From Peptoniphilaceae bacterium AMB_02 (lineage in GTDB: Bacteria; Bacillota; Clostridia; Tissierellales; Peptoniphilaceae), in assembly GCA_036321625.1 (NCBI GenBank), contig CP143259.1, positions 2,220,001-2,284,000 of the forward strand: a stretch of 64,000 nt of DNA, written 5' to 3'. The position numbers were made by a program, and so were the translations under genes. Positions within the stretch are counted from its first letter, which is position 1; each line of letters starts with the position of its first letter. Below, piece by piece: positions 27,333 to 36,435 of this stretch. The notes under the pieces are model-generated. The model did no database searches. It saw only the letters and a list, made by a program, of their open reading frames with translations, and was not told the origin of the DNA.

Positions 27333-28697
27333 TTATAAGTTATATTTTTTTAATTTATTTCTGATAGTTCTATCTGTTATTCCAAGTATTTCAGCTGCTC
27401 TAGCTTGATTATTATCCATTTTTTTTAAGGTCGCTATAATAACTTTTTTCTCTATTTCATCAAGATTTTCTCCAATAAATACGGGAATTAATTCACCTTT
27501 TATCCCATATGGCTTATCTTTATTTTTTGTAATTCCACCAATATCTATTGCTCTAAGTTCATCACTTTCATTCAACGCTATCGCTCTTTCAATAATATTT
27601 TCTAACTCTCTAATGTTTCCTCTCAGTTCCATCCCTAAAATCGCTTCAAAAAAGTCTTCATTCACCCTATGAATTGGTTTATCTAGAAGCAAGGAGTATT
27701 TATCAATAAAGTATTTGGCTAAATAAGGTATATCTTCTTTTCTTTCTCGCAACGAGGGGATTAAGATGTTAATTACATTTAATCTATAATATAAATCTTC
27801 TCTAAACTTTCCTTCTTCAATTAATTTCTTTAAGTCTTTATTAGTAGCAGTAATTATCCTAACATCCACATCTTCAGAGACTTCTGCACCAAGTGGAGTT
27901 ACCTTCTTTTCCTGGATAACCTGAAGCAGTTTCCCTTGTAGGTTTAAATCGAGATCCCCGATTTCATCTAAAAAGAGTGTTCCTTTATCCGCCAATTGAA
28001 AGAATCCTTTCTTATCGGCATTGGCTCCTGTAAACGCACCTCTTTTGTAACCGAATAATTCACTTTCTAGTAGATTTTGAGGTATTGCAGCACAATTGAT
28101 ACTATAAAATGGATGCTCTTTTCTATGCCCAATTCGATGAATTACACTAGCAATAAGACTCTTACCTGTTCCACTTTCACCTGTTATAAGTATTATCGAG
28201 TCTATATCTTTAATCTTATTCACAGTTTGCATTATAGTTTTCATCTTGCTAGAGTATGCTATAATTCCGTGATTTTCTAAATTCCGCAACTTATCATCTT
28301 CAGCATGTTTTACCCTTCTGTGAAGTTTATCCATTTCCACTGCTCTTGATAATGAAAACCTTAAATCATCTAAATCTATTGGCTTAGTTAAATATTGAAA
28401 TATCCCAGACTTAATGGCTTCTACAGAGGATTCTATAGTTCCAAAGGCAGTAATAATAATTACTACTACATCAGGGTTAATTTCTCGTAGCTTATGATAA
28501 AGATCCATGCCATTTTCATTGCCTAACTTTAGATCTAGCACAATTGCAGATATTTCATTTTCTTGGTATATTTTTAACGCTTCTGATATATTGGTAGCGA
28601 AATATAGATCATAGTCCTTCCTAAGAGCAAATCTCAACGATTCAGCTATCGCTATATCGTCATCTATTATTAGAATTTTGTCTTCCAATTTACTCAT
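27333..28697 (-). CDS. NtrC-type sigma-54-dependent response regulator
   Basis: 454 residues. Receiver domain with acidic IDDD, phospho-acceptor Asp55 and Lys in LTKPIDL. AAA+ domain with Walker A GESGTGKS (173-180), the sigma-54 contact loop GAFTGA (220-225), Walker B GTLFLDEIG and arginine-finger segment SLRERKEDIP. A Fis-type HTH is at the C-terminus (NNQARAAEILGITDRTIRNKL). It activates sigma-54 RNA polymerase from upstream enhancers when phosphorylated. The ATG start behind AAAGGGTGG overlaps the kinase gene by 8 nt; an upstream TTG would add four residues. Two sigma-54 promoters nearby are its likely targets. Confidence 0.94.
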   Translation of the reverse strand: MSKLEDKILIIDDDIAIAESLRFALRKDYDLYFATNISEALKIYQENEISAIVLDLKLGNENGMDLYHKLREINPDVVVIIITAFGTIESSVEAIKSGIFQYLTKPIDLDDLRFSLSRAVEMDKLHRRVKHAEDDKLRNLENHGIIAYSSKMKTIMQTVNKIKDIDSIILITGESGTGKSLIASVIHRIGHRKEHPFYSINCAAIPQNLLESELFGYKRGAFTGANADKKGFFQLADKGTLFLDEIGDLDLNLQGKLLQVIQEKKVTPLGAEVSEDVDVRIITATNKDLKKLIEEGKFREDLYYRLNVINILIPSLRERKEDIPYLAKYFIDKYSLLLDKPIHRVNEDFFEAILGMELRGNIRELENIIERAIALNESDELRAIDIGGITKNKDKPYGIKGELIPVFIGENLDEIEKKVIIATLKKMDNNQARAAEILGITDRTIRNKLKKYNL

Positions 28698-30399
28698 CCA
28701 CCCTTTCAAAAATAAGTGATATGCTTATTTTATCACTCATTTGAACAACTTTAATCTCACCACCATTTTCCTTAACTAACTGATAAGTTATAAATAATCC
28801 CAAACCTGTTCCTTGGGGTTTTGTAGTGTAAAATGGGTCAAACAGTTTATCTTTGTCAATCTTTACATCATTAGAAACATCATTTATAATTGATATTACG
28901 CAATAATTTATCTTTCTTTTTACTTTTATTTTTATTGTTCCACCAGCAGGCACCGCTTGTACTGCATTCAATAGTAGATTTATTAATATCTGTTTTATGT
29001 GATTCTTGTCACAGTCTAGATAGATACCTTCATCTATATCATATTTAATCTTTACATCCATAGAATTTGTTGTTTTGATTATAGATTTGATAATTAGATC
29101 TTTCAGAATCTCACTTACAATAAATTTTGTTTTATCCGCTTTTGCTGGTCTTGAGTACTCCAAAAGATTTGATAACATTTCATCAATTTGTTTTATTTGA
29201 TTTGGTACATGATAAAACAAAGATTGTCTAAATTCAGGATCATCATACTCAGTAGGTAATAACTCAATAAAATTCTTAATACTTGTTAAAGGATTCCTTA
29301 TTTCATGAGCTATTTTTAGAAGTAAGAATCCAAGTGATTCCATTTTATCTTTTTCAGCTAGCATTTCTCCTAATCGTTTTTTTTCGGTCACATCAATCAA
29401 AGTTACTATAACACCAATTGTTTTATGTTCTGTATCAGCCATTCTATTATAGTGAATCTCAAGCTGTTTTTGCTCAGAGTTTAGTTCAATATTTAAAGAC
29501 TTATGTAACGTTTCACTACGTCCATCAAGAATCTCTTGAAGCATGTATGGATCAAATAAATTGGCTTGATTTGTTTCATAGAAGTTTCGATATAGAATAT
29601 CTTTTTCCTTTATTGATAATATCCTCTCCGCATTATTATTTACAGCTTTGACTTTCCCAAGTGCGTCTATATATATTACACCACTGTTCATTTGACTTAA
29701 CAATTCGTAACCTAGACTAGCGGACCTATCAACAAACCATTTTTCATATATTTCTTCATAGACACCATTATTTTTAATAGTTTCTATTCCTTTATTTATC
29801 TTCGCAATTAACTCCGGTTTTTTACGACTACAAGCCATACAGTATTTCGTCATATTTAGCGGCTTACCAACTAATTTAATCTTATCACCATATCCAATAT
29901 TACTTACCATATAGCTAATGGTTTGTCTATTACCAATAATCACATCAACCTCTTTATTAACCAATGCTTCAAGAGCTTCTCCTTGATTTTTGGTTACAAT
30001 TAATTCTTTGTAACCCCCAATATTCGTATTCATCATAACATGAGCTGCATCATACTCCTGAACAGCAATTTTATATCTTGAACTATCTTCAAAATCAACT
30101 ATATCTTCTCTCTCAGTTAATTTAAAAACAGAATGAAAGGTAGTTAAAATAGGGAGAGAAAACAAATACCTATCCGCTCTACTTTTTTGTTTTGATATAA
30201 ATTGAACTATGTCATATTCACCTTCGGCAAACAATTCTAATGCTTTAGACCAATCTAACAAAGTTATATCAGCATCTACATTGATTTCATTAGCAATCGC
30301 TACGCTTAATTCATATGCAAATCCATTACATTTTCCGTCTTCATCTAAATACTCATATGGTGGATGAGCTTTATCTCCACAAAATTTTATTTTTTCCAT
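28690..30399 (-). CDS. Soluble histidine kinase with amino-acid-binding (SBP type 3), PAS and kinase domains
   Basis: 569 residues. Residues 1-225 are a solute-binding family 3 domain (CGDKAHPPYEYLDEDGKCNG; Arg in SRADRYLFS at the usual alpha-carboxylate position). A PAS domain (about 230-340), HisKA with phospho-His365 (KIAHEIRNPLTS) and HATPase (NLLLNAVQAVP; GTGLGLFITYQL) follow. No signal peptide or membrane helix lies before or after the binding domain, so it appears cytosolic. That differs from BvgS-type kinases, where this domain is periplasmic. The start was placed at the ATG behind GGGGG. It partners the NtrC-type regulator by gene overlap. Confidence 0.9.
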   Translation of the reverse strand: MEKIKFCGDKAHPPYEYLDEDGKCNGFAYELSVAIANEINVDADITLLDWSKALELFAEGEYDIVQFISKQKSRADRYLFSLPILTTFHSVFKLTEREDIVDFEDSSRYKIAVQEYDAAHVMMNTNIGGYKELIVTKNQGEALEALVNKEVDVIIGNRQTISYMVSNIGYGDKIKLVGKPLNMTKYCMACSRKKPELIAKINKGIETIKNNGVYEEIYEKWFVDRSASLGYELLSQMNSGVIYIDALGKVKAVNNNAERILSIKEKDILYRNFYETNQANLFDPYMLQEILDGRSETLHKSLNIELNSEQKQLEIHYNRMADTEHKTIGVIVTLIDVTEKKRLGEMLAEKDKMESLGFLLLKIAHEIRNPLTSIKNFIELLPTEYDDPEFRQSLFYHVPNQIKQIDEMLSNLLEYSRPAKADKTKFIVSEILKDLIIKSIIKTTNSMDVKIKYDIDEGIYLDCDKNHIKQILINLLLNAVQAVPAGGTIKIKVKRKINYCVISIINDVSNDVKIDKDKLFDPFYTTKPQGTGLGLFITYQLVKENGGEIKVVQMSDKISISLIFERVDE

Positions 30400-30480
30400 T
30401 TTTCCCCCATTTAATAATAAATATATTTGATAACAACTAGATTTGTTAATATCAATGAGCATATCATTAAATTTATCCAT

Positions 30481-30819
30481 TAACTATAATCTCTGAAGCT
30501 ATTTAATAATTAAAATTCTATTATTTGATATTTAAATTATATCGTATCTTTAGTTATTGTGCTGTTCTATTATAAGTTAATATAAACATAATATTAAAGA
30601 CTGATACACCCTTTTTAAAAACCTAAATCCTTACCTCGCATTTATTATTTTTAAAGCACTCAGATTAAGTTAAATTGAACCATCACTAATAACCTAGGGA
30701 GTAGTTTGAGTGAAGTCTAAAATACTTTTTAATCGTAGTGATGGTTCAATAATATAGAATATACTGTTTTAGTTAATAATCATATTTTAATTCTGTTATT
30801 CTTTTCGTATATAAATCTT
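30481..30819. other. Gene-less stretch between the kinase and the binding-protein gene
   Basis: AT-rich with no credible ORF. It holds one long inverted repeat (30675-30749) and presumably the promoter of the kinase-regulator pair, which I cannot place with confidence. Confidence 0.5.
30675..30749 (-). repeat. 14-bp inverted repeat with 47-nt loop after the binding-protein gene
   Basis: Perfect arms TTGAACCATCACTA and TAGTGATGGTTCAA. On the minus strand the second arm is followed by TTTAACTT. It may act as a terminator of the Liv operon 70 bp past its stop; the large loop is unusual for that, so a structured RNA or remnant of a mobile repeat is possible. Confidence 0.55.
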
Positions 30820-32145
30820 TTACCATCCTGGGAATGGATAAACTGGGTCAGCATCTTTAAAATTAGCAGGCCATACACAATGCCAGTCTCTGTCTGTTCC
30901 AACTGCTTCATCTATGTTAGGTGGGATATATTGCCCTACACCCCAGCGGAAATCAGATCCATTACCACCACTTGAGTTCATTTGATACGGGTAAGCTGCT
31001 AAAGTAAACTCATTATTAGTTAATGTTTCAATTAGTTTATCTTTTTCAATAGATCCTGCTTTATTTGCAGCTTTAGCAGCTAACTCAACTGCCATAAATC
31101 CTGTCAAATGGTCATTACCTGGTACATGATCATATTTTTCTTTAATTACTTTAGCTAAGTAGTCTTTTGTATCTGACTCATATTTATCTTTATATACAGA
31201 ATATGAGAAAAATCCTTTTTGTGCAACTTCTGGTGCAAGTCCTCCTAGTTCAGGTCTAGTCCATGAAAGTGTATCCCATCCCATACCTTCTATAATCATA
31301 TAATCTGCAGAGTAGTCTAATTCTTTTGCTTTCTCTACAAATCTTACACTATCTTCGAAATAATGCGGAACGAAAACTATATCTGGTTTTAGCTCTTTAA
31401 GTTTAGAGATTACTGGTGCCCAGTCACTATGTCCAGGCTCGAATAATTCATTATATACAATATCGAATCCATTCTCTTTCCAGTATGGTATTACAGAATC
31501 TGCGATTTCTTGACCATATGATATATTTAAGTTACATACTGCAATCGTCTTTGGCTTCTCTAATCCCTTTGTATTCCACTCATCAAAGTTTACAAAAAAT
31601 TCTGCAACGTCATGCCACCATTGTCCACCTCTCCACTTATCATCCATTTGAATATTTACTATGTTTTGTCCAAATGAATCATTGGCTACGTAACTATCAG
31701 CAGCAATACAGAACATCATCTTATCGTGTTTAGCAACAACAGGAGCTGCAGCTAAAAATGGGGATGTATACGGTGAAACCAATAAATCAACTTTGTCTTG
31801 AGTAATTAACCTTTCATAAAGCATTGGTATCTTACTCTCATCGAACTCATCATCATAGTACTTTAGCTCAACCGGTCTACCGTTTATTCCACCTAATTCT
31901 TCGTTTACGTACTTAATAGCTGCTTCTGCACCCTCTAATGCCATCTTTCCAGCGTGTGAAACTGGTCCACTTACTGTAAATGTACCTCCTATTACAATTG
32001 GATCTCCATTTGAAGCTGTTTCACTACTTGTCTTAGACTCAGAGTCTCCAGATTGCTTTGGCTCTCCACTATCACATGCGACTAGTGAAAATACCATAAG
32101 TAAAACTAACATGATTTTTAGAAACGATTTAAACTTAACTTTCAT
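30820..32145 (-). CDS. Liv/urea-type ABC transporter substrate-binding lipoprotein
   Basis: 441 residues. Lipoprotein signal MKVKFKSFLKIMLVLLMVFS then lipobox LVAC, so it is anchored outside the membrane. A Ser/Thr/Glu linker precedes a type I periplasmic-binding fold of the Leu/Ile/Val-amide family (VIGGTFTVSGPVSHAGKMAL; AIKYVNEELGGINGRPVEL). The Trp/Tyr-rich C-terminal segment (RDWHCVWPANFKDADPVYPF) resembles amide/urea-type receptors more than LivJ. Last gene of the transporter set; a 159-bp gap separates it from livF. Ligand unknown. Confidence 0.88.
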   Translation of the reverse strand: MKVKFKSFLKIMLVLLMVFSLVACDSGEPKQSGDSESKTSSETASNGDPIVIGGTFTVSGPVSHAGKMALEGAEAAIKYVNEELGGINGRPVELKYYDDEFDESKIPMLYERLITQDKVDLLVSPYTSPFLAAAPVVAKHDKMMFCIAADSYVANDSFGQNIVNIQMDDKWRGGQWWHDVAEFFVNFDEWNTKGLEKPKTIAVCNLNISYGQEIADSVIPYWKENGFDIVYNELFEPGHSDWAPVISKLKELKPDIVFVPHYFEDSVRFVEKAKELDYSADYMIIEGMGWDTLSWTRPELGGLAPEVAQKGFFSYSVYKDKYESDTKDYLAKVIKEKYDHVPGNDHLTGFMAVELAAKAANKAGSIEKDKLIETLTNNEFTLAAYPYQMNSSGGNGSDFRWGVGQYIPPNIDEAVGTDRDWHCVWPANFKDADPVYPFPGW

Positions 32146-32304
32146 TTTTTCCTCCTAATAAAATATATTTAGATCAATGACTCCACTCATCGATACCCAA
32201 AAATTATTGTGTCTGACATACTCACCATTATGGAATATCATTCGTTGTCTTTACACATTTTGCCCCAATTAAATCACGAGTAAATTTAATATATTGTTAA
32301 TTCG

Positions 32305-33012
32305 CTAAATTCCTAAGTAACTTCTTTTTACTTCTTCATCATTTATTAAATCTTTAGACAGCCCACTCATAACAATTTCACCTTGAGACATACAGTATGC
32401 TCTACTTGAAAAAGTAAGTGCAATTTCAACAATTTGTTCAATTACAAGTGTTGGTATCTTTAACTCTGAGGTTAATTCTTTAAGCATGTCATATAAATCG
32501 TAAACAACTTTGGGAGCCAAACCCATAGATATATCATCTAATAATAATAACTTTGGATTAGCCATAATTGCTTTGCCTACAGATAACATTTTTCTTTGTC
32601 CACCACTTAAACTATCCGCTCTATCTTTCCTTTTTTGAACTAATGGTGGAAAGAATTTATACACCAACTCTTTATTCTTTTCTAGTGAGCTAGGATCTAA
32701 ACAGGCAATATTTAAGTTCTCCTCTATTGATAGACTTTTAAAAGTACCACCATCCTCTGGAACATGGACTATTCCCATTCTAACGATTTCATGTGGTTTC
32801 ATCCCAACTGTACTCACATCATTGTATAATACGTCACCAGTTTTAGGTGTAATTAAACCTGAAATTGTTTTTACCAAAGTACTTTTACCTGCACCATTAG
32901 CCCCTATTATCGAAACAGACTCATTTTCTTCTAAATTAATAGTTATATTCTTTAAAACATCTATTTCTTTATCGTATCCGACAGTAATATTCTTAACTTC
33001 TAAGCAACTCAT
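32305..33012 (-). CDS. Branched-chain/amide-type ABC transporter ATPase (LivF type)
   Basis: 235 residues with Walker A GANGAGKST (about 36-44), signature LSGGQRKML, Walker B LLLLDDISMGLAP, and the LivF-type ending. It overlaps the second ATPase by 4 nt. With LivG it powers the LivH/LivM pore. The signature order and short length put it in the LivF group rather than LivG. Confidence 0.9.
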   Translation of the reverse strand: MSCLEVKNITVGYDKEIDVLKNITINLEENESVSIIGANGAGKSTLVKTISGLITPKTGDVLYNDVSTVGMKPHEIVRMGIVHVPEDGGTFKSLSIEENLNIACLDPSSLEKNKELVYKFFPPLVQKRKDRADSLSGGQRKMLSVGKAIMANPKLLLLDDISMGLAPKVVYDLYDMLKELTSELKIPTLVIEQIVEIALTFSSRAYCMSQGEIVMSGLSKDLINDEEVKRSYLGI

Positions 33013-33728
33013 AGCGACCCCTTCCCTAAATAAGCATCAATAACTTTTTCATCTTGCCCGACTTCTTCAGGGGTTCCTTCAGCAATCAATGAGCCTGCGT
33101 GTAAAACTCCAACACGATCACATATTTGCTTTATAAACAACATAATGTGTTCTACTACCACAATTGTTATTCCTCTTTTAGAAAGTTCCCTGATTAAGTT
33201 CATTCGGTCTACTATTTCTTCTCCAGATAATCCACTTGCCATCTCATCAAAAAGAATTAGTTTTGGATTGGTGGCTAATGCTCTTGCTATTTCAACATTC
33301 TTCTTATCTGGTAATGTTAATTGACTAGTTAATACATCTCTTTTACTTTCGAGATTTGTCATCTTTAGAATTTCCTCAATGCTCATCTCTTCTTCCTTTG
33401 GTACTTTTCTAGCATGAGCTCTTGCTACTTTAATATTTTCATAAGGAGTCATACTTTTGAAAGGAAGAACAGTTTGAAAACATCTTCCTATTCCTTCTTT
33501 AGCAACTTGATAAGGTTTCAATCCCGTTATATCTTTATTATTAAAAATTATTCTTCCACTATCTGCTTTAAGAATTCCAGAAACAATATTAAATATGGTT
33601 GTTTTTCCTGCTCCATTTGTTCCAATCAAACCATATACTTCATTCTCTTTGATACTGATATTTATATCTGAGAATATCGTATTCCCACCAAAACTTATTT
33701 TTAAATTCTCAATGTCTAATATTCCCAT
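33009..33728 (-). CDS. Branched-chain/amide-type ABC transporter ATPase (LivG type)
   Basis: 239 residues. Walker A GTNGAGKTT, the LivG-type GIGRCFQTVLPFKSMTPYENI Q-loop region, Walker B LILFDEMASGLSGEE and His in VVVEH. The signature helix is degenerate: LTLPDKKNVEIARAL replaces LSGGxQR-type, as in many LivG proteins (LPYGxQR), though here the Gly-Gln pair is lost. It is encoded between the LivM and LivF genes with 3-bp and overlapping junctions. Confidence 0.88.
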   Translation of the reverse strand: MGILDIENLKISFGGNTIFSDINISIKENEVYGLIGTNGAGKTTIFNIVSGILKADSGRIIFNNKDITGLKPYQVAKEGIGRCFQTVLPFKSMTPYENIKVARAHARKVPKEEEMSIEEILKMTNLESKRDVLTSQLTLPDKKNVEIARALATNPKLILFDEMASGLSGEEIVDRMNLIRELSKRGITIVVVEHIMLFIKQICDRVGVLHAGSLIAEGTPEEVGQDEKVIDAYLGKGSL

Positions 33729-33731
33729 GTT

Positions 33732-34688
33732 TCACCTCTCTGATACTGCTTTTTCACGTTTTGATTTAATCGCCTTTAAAATTGTAGGATAGATTCCTTC
33801 TCTAGCAAGCAACATTACCAAAACTAATACGATGCCTATTACCAAATGGTGTCCACCGGAAATAGGTACATATGCCCTAGAAAGTTCTTGAATAATTATT
33901 ACTAAAGCACCACCAATAACTGGTCCCAAAACAGTTCCAGCTCCTCCAATATACGCTCCCAAGAGAATTGCTAAACTTGTGTCAACACTAAAACTTGTTA
34001 TAGGATGAACAAAGCTACTATAAAGTGCATATAATGCCCCAGCCATACCACCATATGCAGCTCCGATAACAAGTGCTTTACGCTTTACTTTGAATATATT
34101 AATACCGACCATTGATGCAGCAATGTCCGCATCCCTTACTGCTTTAAAGCTAAGGCCTGTATCTTGATTAACCAACCATTCAGTGAAAACCACAATCCCT
34201 ACTGTAATAATAACAATCATGGGATACAAAATATATTTGTTAACGGGAGGAACAAAGATTCCTCTAGTAGCAAATAATGCAGGTGTAGAAATAAATACTT
34301 TTTCTAACACTATTCCTAATCCATAAGTTCCGATTAAAAACGGAAAACCTTTTATCCGTAAAAGTGGGTACGATATTATATACGCAAATAATGCAGCAAC
34401 TGCTGGCGCTAAAAGAACCGTAACCCAAATTGGGATACCTAGTTTATATCCTATAGGTAACCCTACAGTATAAGATCCTAATCCAAAAAATATAGCATGT
34501 CCAAAAGAAATCTCACCTATGTAACCACCTAACAAGTTCCATCCTTGACCAGCAATCAAGAATAAGCAAATGAACGTTATAAAGTTCATGATAAACCCTG
34601 CTTTAGTTAAGAACATAGTAGCTATAAAGATCCCTAATATGATAACTCCAATTAGCAAATCTTTTTTTAATTTTTTTATATTATCCAT
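33732..34688 (-). CDS. Branched-chain/amide-type ABC transporter permease (LivM type)
   Basis: 318 residues, about eight to ten membrane helices. The LivM coupling motif is visible in SFKAVRDADIAASMVGINIFKVKRKALVIGAAYGGMAGALYA, and the ILLGAYIGGAGTVLGPVIGGA loop near the C-terminus is characteristic. A pore subunit paired with LivH; 14 bp after it. Confidence 0.92.
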   Translation of the reverse strand: MDNIKKLKKDLLIGVIILGIFIATMFLTKAGFIMNFITFICLFLIAGQGWNLLGGYIGEISFGHAIFFGLGSYTVGLPIGYKLGIPIWVTVLLAPAVAALFAYIISYPLLRIKGFPFLIGTYGLGIVLEKVFISTPALFATRGIFVPPVNKYILYPMIVIITVGIVVFTEWLVNQDTGLSFKAVRDADIAASMVGINIFKVKRKALVIGAAYGGMAGALYALYSSFVHPITSFSVDTSLAILLGAYIGGAGTVLGPVIGGALVIIIQELSRAYVPISGGHHLVIGIVLVLVMLLAREGIYPTILKAIKSKREKAVSER

Positions 34689-34702
34689 AATTTACCCCTT
34701 TT

Positions 34703-35584
34703 CTATTTTTTAGCCATTAATCCGGCAGGTTTAACAACTAAAAATATTAGAAGACCAATAAATAGTACTGCATCCTTGTATGCTGGTATCCAAAAATAGC
34801 TACTTAATGATTCAACTAATCCAACTAATAAACCAGCAACTACTATACCACTAATACTTCCCATTCCTCCAACAATAACTGCAACCCAACCTTTTAGAGT
34901 CAAATCCATGCCCAAAGATGGAGTTAATGCAAAACTCAGTGCATAAAATAACCCAGCGACTACAGAAATCACTGCTGATATTCCAAATGAAACATTACTA
35001 ATTTTATTGTAATCTATACCAGTTAACATCGCAGTAGTTCTATCATCTGAACAAGCTCTAAGAGAAATTCCATACCTTGTTTTATCCAAAATATAGTTTA
35101 AAATTAATACAAGACAAATCAAGGCTACAAATGACATCAGATGGACAATTGATAACTTTAGTGATCCAAGATTTATTGCACTATTTCTATATGGGACACC
35201 TAGAGTCCTATATGTACCTGTCCATACCATAAATTCTAAAGCCATTATAATCATCGCTGTTCCTTGCGTCACCATTACTTGACCTTGATATCTACCTTTC
35301 CAGACATCCAAACTCATAAAAGGTCTTAATAACCCAAGCTGTATTATATATCCTAAAAAATAAAAAATTGGTAATAGTGCGATTGTGACTATAAATAAGT
35401 TAATACCCGCATTTGTATAAAAAAAATAAATCAGATATGCAGCTAATATCGCCAAGTCACCGTGCAAAACTGATGCTATATTTAATCTCCCGAATATCAA
35501 TGCAAACGATAACCCTAGTAGCGCATAAATAGCACCAACACCAATTCCTCCAAATATACTCTGTATAGTACCAGTTAAACTCAT
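34703..35584 (-). CDS. Branched-chain/amide-type ABC transporter permease (LivH type)
   Basis: 293 residues with eight predicted membrane helices. Family landmarks: GIGVGAIYALLGLSFALIFG at the N-terminus, YGISLRACSDDRTTAMLTGID (cytoplasmic coupling region) and VIVGGMGSISGIVVAGLLVGLVES. Started by AAGGAGGATTTT before the ATG. First of the four core transporter genes, 79 bp after the cyclase-family gene. Confidence 0.92.
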   Translation of the reverse strand: MSLTGTIQSIFGGIGVGAIYALLGLSFALIFGRLNIASVLHGDLAILAAYLIYFFYTNAGINLFIVTIALLPIFYFLGYIIQLGLLRPFMSLDVWKGRYQGQVMVTQGTAMIIMALEFMVWTGTYRTLGVPYRNSAINLGSLKLSIVHLMSFVALICLVLILNYILDKTRYGISLRACSDDRTTAMLTGIDYNKISNVSFGISAVISVVAGLFYALSFALTPSLGMDLTLKGWVAVIVGGMGSISGIVVAGLLVGLVESLSSYFWIPAYKDAVLFIGLLIFLVVKPAGLMAKK

Positions 35585-35663
35585 AAAATCCTCCTTATTT
35601 GAATAAATAGTAGGTATGATATAGTATATTTATATACCTATATCATACCCCTATTATTACATT

Positions 35664-36410
35664 TTATTTCTCAATTAGCGCAACAGCTCTGATAGGAGAT
35701 CCGCTACCTGCTCTAATTCTAAGAGGTAATCCCATGTATATGAATCTAGTTCCAGCTACTTTATCCAAGTTCATAAGATTTTCAGTATTTGTAATACCAT
35801 ACTCTCCACACACTAAGTGTCCTGAATAGTCTAAATCGTCTGGAGTAAGATCTATTGCAGGTGCGTCACAACCAATATTAACTACACCTTGCTCAGCAAG
35901 CCATTTAGCAGACTCATACGATACTCCTGAGTGTCTACTTTCAAGTCCACCATAATTTAATGGATCCACCATATCGTCATCTGAATGAAGCGTAGGGTGA
36001 GTTCTTTCATAATGTCCTGTGTACATTAAGAACACATCGCCTTTTTTAATCTCAAGATTTGCTTTCTCAAGTGCCTCTTCGATATCTTTAATTTCGATAT
36101 AGTCAGGATATCTAATATGAGTAAAGTCTAAACAAATAGCATCACCATAAAATAATTTTAAATCCATTTTATCTATAGTTGGCCCAGATGGTAGAAACTC
36201 CCAAACCGCATCACTATGAGTTGGTCCATGCTCACTAATTAAGATATTTCTAGCTGAAAAACCAAGCGTTGGTGATCCTGTATTTTTCATGTTTTGTTCA
36301 TGAGTTTGGTTAACCATGATAAATGTTTTCTGATGCATACCAAATACTGGCATTCCTTGATAAATTTCTTGTGTTAAATCTATTAATTCATATTTCTGAT
36401 TCCAATTCAT
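35664..36410 (-). CDS. Cyclase-family metal-dependent hydrolase (kynurenine formamidase fold)
   Basis: 248 residues: IDLTQEIYQGMPVFGMH at the N-terminus, then SEHGPTHSDAVWEF (about 53-66), the counterpart of the HxGTHxDxPxHF metal motif; the last His is Glu here. CDAPAIDLTP near 180 is the second conserved block. Cyclase-family members hydrolyse N-formyl, cyclic imide or isatin-type amide bonds. Between an amidohydrolase and an amide/amino-acid ABC transporter it probably acts on the imported compound or its product. It follows the amidohydrolase by 25 bp. Confidence 0.84.
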   Translation of the reverse strand: MNWNQKYELIDLTQEIYQGMPVFGMHQKTFIMVNQTHEQNMKNTGSPTLGFSARNILISEHGPTHSDAVWEFLPSGPTIDKMDLKLFYGDAICLDFTHIRYPDYIEIKDIEEALEKANLEIKKGDVFLMYTGHYERTHPTLHSDDDMVDPLNYGGLESRHSGVSYESAKWLAEQGVVNIGCDAPAIDLTPDDLDYSGHLVCGEYGITNTENLMNLDKVAGTRFIYMGLPLRIRAGSGSPIRAVALIEK

Positions 36411-36435
36411 AATATACCTCTTTCTCTTGTTTAAA

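Noticed and set aside
32146-32304. Separate sigma-54 promoter before the binding-protein gene
   Set aside because: TTGGGGC occurs, but there is no GC at the required 10-bp distance.
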